DNA from: JAZDRH01 sp047470865
GTDB lineage: Bacteria; Pseudomonadota; Gammaproteobacteria; Pseudomonadales; Pseudomonadaceae
Length of the DNA: 64,000 bases
Assembly: GCF_047470865.1 (NCBI RefSeq)
Contig: NZ_JAZDRH010000010.1
Coordinates: forward strand, 1-64,000
Direction: 5' to 3'
The notes beneath the pieces are model-generated. The model ran no database searches, had not been told where the DNA came from, and worked only from the letters and a program-made list of their open reading frames with translations. A program made the translations under genes and the position numbers. This document shows positions 44,670 to 51,712 of this stretch, in pieces. How positions within the stretch are numbered: the stretch's first letter is position 1; every line of letters starts with the position of its first letter.

Positions 44670-46042
44670 TACTTCTCTACTTTAATCGCTGCCATCAAGC
44701 CTGTTTCCATATGGTCAATAACATGACAATGGAACATCCAAGTGCCAATGTTATCAGCAACCAAGGCAACACGTGCTGTTTCTTGCTTATCTAATAAATA
44801 AGTGTCTGTAAAATAAGGATCAATTTTATGGCGATTAGAAGACAATATTTTAAATGCCATACCATGCAAGTGAATAGGATGCTGGTACTGGCTAATATTG
44901 CGAAGCTCAAAAATGTAACTTTGACCTTCTTTTAGCACAGCAATTGGGCGATCGGCGCAGGTATTATCTTGAATATCCCATGCCTGGCCATTAATTTGCC
45001 AAAAGGTATAGTTATCTTTATTGGGCACTGAAAGCATGCCTGCCCATTCAAAATTAAAGCGCATGACTTCTGCATTTTCTAAGTCAGGCTCAGCCAGTGG
45101 ATTGGCTGGCAACGTACGTGGCCATGTCGTTTGCTCTGGTAGTCCTTGCTCAACACTATTAAAGCGCGCCAAGGTTAGTGGACCATTGAGCATACGCTCA
45201 GTCGTACCAGCCGCAGGTACTTTGTAAGCTAAGTCAAGACGCATACCAGGCCCTAAGCGGTATTCCTTAGGAAATGGCCGCGCTGGAGCCACAGGCTGCC
45301 CATCAATGGCATAAATTTGGATATTTTTATTATCTAAACGCAAGCGGTAAGTTGCTGTATTATCTAGGTTTAATAAACGTAAGCGCACAATTTGCCCAGC
45401 AGGTAGATCCAGCTCAGGCTTGATCTTGCCATTAATTGTAAAAACAGTGCCTAAAGTGCCACCTCGGGCAGCATCGCGCGGAATACTAAACTCGGTAAAC
45501 TGACCCTTCTCATCAATAGGCCAAGTTTTTAAGCACAGCGTATAGTCATGCTTAAAATCTGTACCATCACGTTCATCGACAATAATAGGCCCTACTAGAC
45601 CACGCCCTAACTGCGGACCGCTGACCATGTGAGGGTGATACCAGAAACTACCTGCATCAGGTAGATCGAATTCATAATCAAAATATTCACCAGGCAATAC
45701 CGGCAATTGTGAAACGTAAGGTACACCGTCCATTTCAATTGGAATACGTAATCCATGCCAATGAATAGTACTCCACTCAGGCAGCTTATTAATAAAACGC
45801 ACACGTAGGCGATCACCTTGGCGTGCTCGGATCTCAACCCCAGGTGCTAAATTATTGTAACCCCAAGCAGGTGTCATATGCCCTGGTAGCAATTCTAGAT
45901 CAAAAGGGGCAGCTATTACTTCATAGTCATGCGTGGTTACCTTTGCAGGGCGGCCTACCCAGTAACGCACAGCTCCAGCGGTTACTCCTATCACGCTAAG
46001 CCCAGCTAAGCCTGTGAGTACCTGCCTACGAGTAAAAGACAT
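44669..46042 (-). CDS. Tat-exported multicopper oxidase (laccase-like)
   Basis: 457-residue three-domain cupredoxin oxidase. The twin-arginine signal is FTRRQVLTGLAGLSVIG. Copper ligands: HWHG and WYHPHM in the first domain, HPIHLHG, then HCHVIDHMETGL at 438-449 with C439 as the type 1 ligand. The residue ten after this Cys, the axial position, is L449, where CueO has Met; Leu at this site is seen in higher-potential laccases. No Met-rich insert like that of CueO is present. It may oxidise Cu(I), Fe(II) or phenols. It is co-oriented with tadA and has an Anr/FNR-like box about 90 bp upstream. Confidence 0.9.
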   Translation of the reverse strand: MSFTRRQVLTGLAGLSVIGVTAGAVRYWVGRPAKVTTHDYEVIAAPFDLELLPGHMTPAWGYNNLAPGVEIRARQGDRLRVRFINKLPEWSTIHWHGLRIPIEMDGVPYVSQLPVLPGEYFDYEFDLPDAGSFWYHPHMVSGPQLGRGLVGPIIVDERDGTDFKHDYTLCLKTWPIDEKGQFTEFSIPRDAARGGTLGTVFTINGKIKPELDLPAGQIVRLRLLNLDNTATYRLRLDNKNIQIYAIDGQPVAPARPFPKEYRLGPGMRLDLAYKVPAAGTTERMLNGPLTLARFNSVEQGLPEQTTWPRTLPANPLAEPDLENAEVMRFNFEWAGMLSVPNKDNYTFWQINGQAWDIQDNTCADRPIAVLKEGQSYIFELRNISQYQHPIHLHGMAFKILSSNRHKIDPYFTDTYLLDKQETARVALVADNIGTWMFHCHVIDHMETGLMAAIKVEK

Positions 46043-46131
46043 AACCGCCCCTTAAATACTTTACAAATGAGAATAAATTGCAACAATTATGCGACATTTT
46101 GTCTATTAAGCAAGCCACTGCACTCAGGTTG

Positions 46132-46145
46132 TTGATATGTATCAG
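46132..46145. promoter_or_regulatory. Anr/FNR-like box upstream of the multicopper oxidase
   Basis: TTGATATGTATCAG matches TTGAT-N4-ATCAA at all but one base, with the same final G as the box at 1543-1556. It is centred 96 bp from ATG 46042. A CATAAT -10 candidate lies at 46087-46092 on the minus strand, which puts the box near -58.5, not an ideal spacing, so its role is uncertain. Confidence 0.5.
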
Positions 46146-46152
46146 ACATAAA

Positions 46153-46174
46153 AAACCGAGCCTAGGCTCGGTTT
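46153..46174 (-). terminator. Terminator after the 46194-46790 lipoprotein gene
   Basis: Perfect 22-bp palindrome AAACCGAGCC-TA-GGCTCGGTTT, 20 bp after the lipoprotein stop, followed by TTTATGTC on the minus strand. Confidence 0.8.
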
Positions 46175-46193
46175 AACTATCATTTTAAACTAA

Positions 46194-46790
46194 CTATTTT
46201 ATTGGATAATCTAAAATCATATTTAACTCTACAGCAATTTCTTGCGTTACATAGCACTCTTTTTTGGCAGGAGCATCAGCCGGTGTCAAGCACTCTGGCA
46301 TTTTATTTGATGTTCCTGAAATAGCGTATAAAGGAGTTTTAATACGTACGCGACGCGTTGTTGCAGACTGGTCAAAATACACACTCTCGCTAAAGCTACT
46401 AGCGGGCGTTAAAATTCGATAATTCCAGTTAGGCGTTTCAATGCCATGGGGTAACTCATCAATAACAGCATAAGCAAAACGCGCCGGTAAATTGGCTAGA
46501 GTCAATTTTTCGCCCATAGAGCACTTAAAGTACAGCGTTGTTTTTACCCCTTGTGCATTAAAGCTTAATGGTAAAACACCAGGTTCGCGACACTCGCCTA
46601 ATGCCTGCTCTAAACTAAGCTGCTCTGTTGCATTAACAGACCAACTGGCAGGATGTTCTAGCGCCCACTTAGCTGTTGCTTTTTGAGCCTGCACATAATC
46701 TGAATCCATCTGTGGCAGCAATACGCCGTCTTTACAACCTGTTAGCAAAGTAACTGCACCTAAAGCAGCTAAAGTCATTTTTTTAAACAT
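46194..46790 (-). CDS. Putative lipoprotein of unknown function
   Basis: 198 residues. The signal peptide ends TLLTGC with lipid-attachment C19, followed by Lys-Asp-Gly. The mature protein has five or more Cys (for example GECREPG, FKCSMGE, MPECLTP, KECYVTQE), suggesting disulfides. AGGATGAG precedes ATG 46790. I do not recognise the family. It lies between the AraC-type regulator and the multicopper oxidase but has its own terminator. Confidence 0.7.
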   Translation of the reverse strand: MFKKMTLAALGAVTLLTGCKDGVLLPQMDSDYVQAQKATAKWALEHPASWSVNATEQLSLEQALGECREPGVLPLSFNAQGVKTTLYFKCSMGEKLTLANLPARFAYAVIDELPHGIETPNWNYRILTPASSFSESVYFDQSATTRRVRIKTPLYAISGTSNKMPECLTPADAPAKKECYVTQEIAVELNMILDYPIK

Positions 46791-46799
46791 AACTCATCC

Positions 46800-47570
46800 T
46801 TATGTACGATGCGTCAAAATAAAGGTTGAGGGTGGATACTGCATGATTCGTTTAAACATAGTAGCAAAAGCGGCTGGATTATCGTAACCACATAAATTAG
46901 CCACTTGCGTAACAGCTACACCTTCAACCAATAAAGCCAAGCTATAAGTAACACAGGCTTGCTGTTTCCAAAAACTAAAAACCACACCTGTTTGCTCTTT
47001 GAACCAGCGGATAAATGTACGTTCACTTTTATAGTGTTTTTTAGCCCACTGCTGAGTGCTTTGCTTAATATCAGGTTGTTGCAAAAAAGCCGCGCAGCTT
47101 TTGCGCAGAGCCTCATCGGCAGGCATAGGTAGCAGTAGCGAGAGCTTATCTGCTGCTTTAATTTCAGCTAACAATAGCTCTGCTAACAAGGCATCCCGCC
47201 CATTCAATTCATAGATTAAAGGTAAGTCGGCGGCAGCACAGAGTAGTTCACGCAACAGGGGCGCCACACTTATAACCTCACAACTGGAGGAACGCACTGA
47301 CTGTTCTGGCTCAATATAGACACTGCGTGTACTTACGCCAAGCATAACTACTTTATGAGGAACATCAGCTGCAATCCACACCGCATGCTGAGGTGGCACT
47401 ATCCAAGTACCTTGCGCCACTTCCACATGCATTACACCTGTCATGCCATACAACAATTGAGCTCGACGATGGCTATGCCAATCAAGTACCTGCCCATGGT
47501 TGTAATCGGTACCAATAGCCACTATAGCTCTTGGCGTATGATCCAGTTTAGCAATTGAAATATTATACAT
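46800..47570 (-). CDS. AraC-family regulator, NimR-like
   Basis: 256 residues. The N-terminal cupin sensor domain (about 15-100, with DWHSHRRAQLLYGMTGVMHVEVAQGTWIVPP) is followed by a C-terminal double helix-turn-helix (about 165-250, VTQVANLCGYDNPAAFATMFKR). This layout matches NimR/YeaM-type regulators, which control neighbouring efflux genes and bind small hydrophobic effectors. It is divergent from the TauE/SafE and LysE-type genes and is their likeliest regulator. Confidence 0.85.
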   Translation of the reverse strand: MYNISIAKLDHTPRAIVAIGTDYNHGQVLDWHSHRRAQLLYGMTGVMHVEVAQGTWIVPPQHAVWIAADVPHKVVMLGVSTRSVYIEPEQSVRSSSCEVISVAPLLRELLCAAADLPLIYELNGRDALLAELLLAEIKAADKLSLLLPMPADEALRKSCAAFLQQPDIKQSTQQWAKKHYKSERTFIRWFKEQTGVVFSFWKQQACVTYSLALLVEGVAVTQVANLCGYDNPAAFATMFKRIMQYPPSTFILTHRT

Positions 47571-47675
47571 TTACACTCAGCCCACTTGGCATAAATACAA
47601 AACTTAATGTCCAGTATGCGAAAGTACGCCATATATTTTTAGATTAATCTAGCTTTTATTTACGATGAAAAAGCT

Positions 47676-48491
47676 ATGACTTACTTAATTCTATTTGGCT
47701 TTGGCTGCCTAAGTGGCTTAACCACGGTGCTATTTGGCTTTGGTGGCGGATTTGTCGCCGTTCCTGTTATGTACTGGTGCATCTTACGGGTTTATCCTGA
47801 AAACGCTTTACTGCAATCTAACGCGATGCAAATTGCTGTTGCGACATCTGTCATGGTAATGCTCGTGAATACAGCACAAGCCAGCTACAAGCATTATCAA
47901 AAAGGCAACTGGCGCTGGGATCAAATAAACCCCTTGGCTATTTTTATTGGTGTTGGCGCTATTATTGCCACCTACGCTATTCGTTTTTTTGATACTGACC
48001 TGCTTAAAACACTTTTTGTATTGTATTTAGCATTAACTATTTTAGATGCTTTAATACGTAAAGGCTTTATTCAAAGCCCCAGCCAACAAACACCATCTCC
48101 TCTCTCTAAACCTACCAGCACAGTCTATGGCCTAATTATTGGCTTTGTTGCTACGCTATTAGGTGTGGGGGGCAGCATAATGACAGTGCCTTTAATGCGT
48201 CGACGTGGTTACAGCATGACCCAAGCAACGGCTTTAGCCAGCCCTTTGAGCTTACCCGTTGCAGTACTAGGCAGCGCTGGTTACCTCGTACTGGGACTGT
48301 ACTCTCCACTGGACTTAGGTCGAACCTATATTGGTTACATAGATCTTGCAGCCTTTCTTGCTTTAGCAGTAGGCTCTTGGCTGGGCATTCGTCTTTGCAC
48401 TCCATTAATTGGTAAATTACCCGACCAGTTACATGCCAAGATTTATATCGCCCTGCTTGCCTTTGTCCTTTTAAGCGTTTGGCTAAACTAA
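47676..48491 (+). CDS. TauE/SafE (TSUP) family membrane transporter
   Basis: 271-residue inner-membrane protein with about eight helices. The TSUP opening FGCLSGLTTVLFGFGGGFVAVPVMY and the second repeat IGFVATLLGVGGSIMTVPLMRR show the two-repeat structure. Family members export or import sulfonates, sulfite and other organic anions. The next gene begins 1 bp after its stop, so the two are coupled, and both are probably under the divergent AraC-type regulator. Confidence 0.88.
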   Translation: MTYLILFGFGCLSGLTTVLFGFGGGFVAVPVMYWCILRVYPENALLQSNAMQIAVATSVMVMLVNTAQASYKHYQKGNWRWDQINPLAIFIGVGAIIATYAIRFFDTDLLKTLFVLYLALTILDALIRKGFIQSPSQQTPSPLSKPTSTVYGLIIGFVATLLGVGGSIMTVPLMRRRGYSMTQATALASPLSLPVAVLGSAGYLVLGLYSPLDLGRTYIGYIDLAAFLALAVGSWLGIRLCTPLIGKLPDQLHAKIYIALLAFVLLSVWLN

Positions 48492-48492
48492 T

Positions 48493-49116
48493 ATGACCTT
48501 ACACAGCTTACTCCTATTTGCCTCAACCTGTTTTGTGATCACCTTAATGCCTGGGCCTAATAGCTTTCTTACCCTAAACAATGCGGTGCAACTTGGGTTT
48601 AATAAAGCTTGTCTAGCCGGTGCAGGTCGTCTTATTGCCTTTATTGGCATGATTAGCCTTACCGCATTAGGCTTAGCTGCGGTACTAAAAACATCAGAAA
48701 CGCTTTTTACCTTAATTAAAGTAGCTGGTGCAGGTTATTTGTTTTATCTAGCCATTGTACTCTGGCGCAGCAAAGCTGAGTTGACAGTTAGCTCTAAAAA
48801 TACCGCCCAACACTCCCTTAAAAAGCTCATTCAACAAGATTTCTGGGTGGCCGTTGGCAATCCAAAAGCTATTCTATTATTTACAGCCCTATTTCCCCAG
48901 TTTATGAATACTGAACAACCAGCAAGTTATCAATTTGCCATACTGGGTAGCCTATTTTTATGCTTTGAATGTTTCGCTATTATTGTCTATGCCAGCCTAG
49001 GCAAACAGCTAGCGCATTTTCTGACCAAGAGTAAAATACGCCGCTGGTTTAACCGTAGCTGTGCCGCTTTATTTGCTAGTGCTGGTGCTAGCTTACTAGG
49101 TAGCAGCCAGGCTTAG
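48493..49116 (+). CDS. LysE/RhtB-family exporter (paralogue)
   Basis: 207-residue exporter with about six helices and the LMPGPNSFLTLNNA motif. It is closely similar to the LysE-type gene at 2586-3212, sharing GRLIAFIGMISLTALGLAAVL, AVGNPKAILLFT and RRWFNRSCAALFASAGASLL with small changes. It follows the TauE/SafE gene directly and its end overlaps the convergent EamA gene by 4 bp. The substrate is unknown. Confidence 0.82.
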   Translation: MTLHSLLLFASTCFVITLMPGPNSFLTLNNAVQLGFNKACLAGAGRLIAFIGMISLTALGLAAVLKTSETLFTLIKVAGAGYLFYLAIVLWRSKAELTVSSKNTAQHSLKKLIQQDFWVAVGNPKAILLFTALFPQFMNTEQPASYQFAILGSLFLCFECFAIIVYASLGKQLAHFLTKSKIRRWFNRSCAALFASAGASLLGSSQA

Positions 49117-49976
49117 TCTAACTGCGCTGTTTTTTGTAAAGATGACATCACTATAGCAGCCACAATTAAGCCCCCACCAACCCACATGCCCAAAGTGGGC
49201 GTTTCGGCAAAAATCAGCCATGCCAGAGCAATACTATAAATAGGCTCTAGTGTATAAGCTAAAGCCGCTGTACGTACTTTTACAGCACTTAAACTACGTA
49301 CAAAAAGCGTATGTGAGATTGCGGTACATAATACGCCTAATAAGGCAATCCAAAACCAATCTAGTGCTTCTACCTGCGCAATACTAAAAGCAGCAAATGG
49401 CAGTAAACTTAAAGCAACAATAAAATTCTGCCAACAAGCTGTTTGAGCAGGTTCTACTTTTCCAACATAAGAGCGGCTATTGACCGACAACGCAGAAAAG
49501 AGAAAGCCTGAAACAATTGCCCAAAGTAGACCCGTAGTAGCTTGCGATGAAAAATTAAACTCAGGTGTAATTAAAATTAAGCCTATAGATACAGTAGCTA
49601 TGAGTAACCATTCACGACGCGAAGCTTTTTCATGATAGAAAACGCCTTCCAGCAGCACTGTGAATGCTGGAAAGGCTGCAAAACCTAGCGTAGCAATAGC
49701 CACCCCCGCAGACTTGACCGCAATAAAAAAACTAATCCAATGTGCACTTAAAAGTAACCCTCCTAACACCAAACGCCCACGCATCCGCCATGTTTGACGT
49801 GGCCAACGATGGCGCAACACAAAACGATAAAACACATAAAGTGCCAGCACAGCGAGCACAGTTCGGCCAAAAACAAGATTGACAGGCCCTGTATCTATCA
49901 ACTTACCAAAAATACCTGTTAATCCGGCTAGAAAAACAGAAATATGCAATCCAATTAATGCTGAGCTGGACTTCAT
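49113..49976 (-). CDS. EamA/DMT-family transporter
   Basis: About 287 residues from ATG 49976, with ten predicted helices in two EamA halves (first about 1-135, second about 145-280). The frame is open to TTG 50042, but the family N-terminus (LHISVFLAGLTGIFGKL) begins after the internal ATG. Drug/metabolite exporters of this kind move amino acids, nucleosides or toxins; no substrate can be assigned. Confidence 0.8.
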   Translation of the reverse strand: MKSSSALIGLHISVFLAGLTGIFGKLIDTGPVNLVFGRTVLAVLALYVFYRFVLRHRWPRQTWRMRGRLVLGGLLLSAHWISFFIAVKSAGVAIATLGFAAFPAFTVLLEGVFYHEKASRREWLLIATVSIGLILITPEFNFSSQATTGLLWAIVSGFLFSALSVNSRSYVGKVEPAQTACWQNFIVALSLLPFAAFSIAQVEALDWFWIALLGVLCTAISHTLFVRSLSAVKVRTAALAYTLEPIYSIALAWLIFAETPTLGMWVGGGLIVAAIVMSSLQKTAQLD

Positions 49977-50096
49977 TGCTGATGTATTCAAAATGACTCT
50001 CGATAATCTATTAGTGATGTTTAGATTGTTGTTTGCTAGCAATTTGCCTAGACTGCCATGCTTTACATTATTTTATGAAGAAGAATCTATCAGTCT

Positions 50097-51014
50097 ATGC
50101 AACGCGGTATTACCTATGCAGCTATAGCTGGAGCAATGTGGGGCTTTGTGTTTTTAGCGCCTGCATTACTACCTGACTTTAACCCTCTACTGTTAAGCAG
50201 TGGGCGTTACCTACTTTATGGTGCTGTCTCCGCGATTATTCTACTCCCTATGGCTAAAGAGCTACTGCCTCGTATTAGCCGCTATGACTGGTGGATGCTG
50301 ATTAAATTAGCCTTTACTGGCAATATTCTCTACTACATTTGCTTAGCCTTTGCTGTACAGCTGGCTGGCGTGGCTACCGCCTCGTTAATTATTGGTGTAC
50401 TTCCTGTTACTATCACCCTAATGGGGAGAAAAGAAGCTGACGCTATCCCCTTAAAGCGTATTATCTTACCGCTTATAGTAGTGACGGCCGGCATTCTATG
50501 CATCAATATTGAAACTCTATTAAGTAGCCAGGCTGCTAATAACTCAGTAACTGAACGCGCTCTAGGGATTGCTTGTGCTTTCGGTGCTCTCTTTTGCTGG
50601 ACTCACTTTGCAGCCAGCAATACCCGTTACTTAAAACAAAGTCCATTCACAAGCAGCGAGTGGTCTTCATTATGGGGCGCAGTTACAGGTGCAATCTCTA
50701 TTATTTTATGGATTGTCGCTATGCAGATCCCTGAGTTCAAGCCAGCAGCCCAGATGCCTAACGAACGCTGGATTATGTTTTGGTGCGTTAACTTAGGAAT
50801 TGCCGTATTAAGTTCCTGGTTTGGAAACCTAATGTGGAATGCTGCCACACGCCGACTACCAACTAGCCTAGGCGGCCAACTCATAGTATTTGAAACACTC
50901 TGCGCGCTGCTTTATGGCTTCATTTATCAGCAGCGTTTACCTAGTGTAATGGAAGCCATTGCCATTATTTTATTAGTCTGTGGCGTACTCTGGACAGTGC
51001 GCTGTCACCAGTAA
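50097..51014 (+). CDS. EamA/DMT-family transporter
   Basis: 305-residue transporter with ten helices, opening YAAIAGAMWGFVFLAPALLP. It is only distantly like the leftward EamA gene, from which it diverges over a 120-bp gap. The thioesterase gene begins 10 bp after its stop, so the pair is co-transcribed. Confidence 0.8.
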   Translation: MQRGITYAAIAGAMWGFVFLAPALLPDFNPLLLSSGRYLLYGAVSAIILLPMAKELLPRISRYDWWMLIKLAFTGNILYYICLAFAVQLAGVATASLIIGVLPVTITLMGRKEADAIPLKRIILPLIVVTAGILCINIETLLSSQAANNSVTERALGIACAFGALFCWTHFAASNTRYLKQSPFTSSEWSSLWGAVTGAISIILWIVAMQIPEFKPAAQMPNERWIMFWCVNLGIAVLSSWFGNLMWNAATRRLPTSLGGQLIVFETLCALLYGFIYQQRLPSVMEAIAIILLVCGVLWTVRCHQ

Positions 51015-51024
51015 GGTTTTATTT

Positions 51025-51456
51025 ATGAATGATGTAATTCAGCTAAGTGATTTTCCGCATCAATGCCATGAGAAACTGCGTTTTCGCGATACCGATATGC
51101 AAGGTCACGTTAATAATAGTGTTTACCTGACGCTATTTGAACAAGCCCGCATCGAAGTTTTATTCAACCAAAATCAACGCTTAGATAAAGAAGGCGCTGT
51201 TTTTGTAGTGGCTCATATATCAATGGACTTCCTTAACGAACTGCTCTGGCCTAATGACATAGTGATAGGCTCAAGTATTACTCAATTTGGACGCAGTTCT
51301 ATGCACTTAACTCAAGCCATCTTCCAAGGTGAAACCTGCATTGCCAAAGCCACAAGTGTAATTGTCTTAATGGATGTGAATACGCGCCGCTCCACACCCT
51401 TTTCCGATTTTGCAATAGAACAATTAACCCAGCTACAACAGAAAAAAACATCTTAA
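51025..51456 (+). CDS. Acyl-CoA thioesterase, 4HBT/YbgC type
   Basis: 143-residue hotdog-fold thioesterase. RDTDMQGHVNN at 21-31 carries the catalytic Asp region, followed by YLTLFEQARIEVLF. ATG 51025 is chosen because TAAGG lies 8 nt upstream; the frame is open earlier but runs inside the EamA gene. The acyl substrate is unknown. It is the second gene of the EamA operon. Confidence 0.82.
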   Translation: MNDVIQLSDFPHQCHEKLRFRDTDMQGHVNNSVYLTLFEQARIEVLFNQNQRLDKEGAVFVVAHISMDFLNELLWPNDIVIGSSITQFGRSSMHLTQAIFQGETCIAKATSVIVLMDVNTRRSTPFSDFAIEQLTQLQQKKTS

Positions 51457-51661
51457 AATTGGTGGTAAACAACTTATTTAAAACTAATACCTGTCGTGCT
51501 CAAGCACAAAAAACAAATTTAAAAATTTTATAATCGCATTACCGTTAAGCTACTTACTAACTATTTAGTACAAACCTAAAAACTTAAATCTATATTTCTC
51601 ATTATTAGTACTGCTAAAACCAACTATTAACCAGATTCGCAGGCATCTTTAGCTTAAAAAT

Positions 51662-51690
51662 AAAAATGCCAAATAAAATTCGGCGTTTTT
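51662..51690 (-). terminator. Terminator after the autotransporter gene
   Basis: AAAAATGCC / GGCGTTTTT 9-bp stem (one G-U pair), 11-nt loop, with a run of T on the outgoing side. The rest of the gap 51457-51661 is AT-rich with a small GTGC-TCAA-GCAC hairpin at 51496-51507 and no gene. Confidence 0.75.
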
Positions 51691-51712
51691 ATCATAAATG
51701 GCCCTAGAAAAT

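Noticed and set aside
46050..46080. Fur-box-like AT-rich sequence before the multicopper oxidase
   Set aside because: Only a partial match (AATGAGAATAAAT) to the Fur consensus, too weak to list.
51496..51507. GTGC-TCAA-GCAC hairpin as terminator of the thioesterase gene
   Set aside because: The stem is only 4 bp and an A-run, not a T-run, follows on the + strand.
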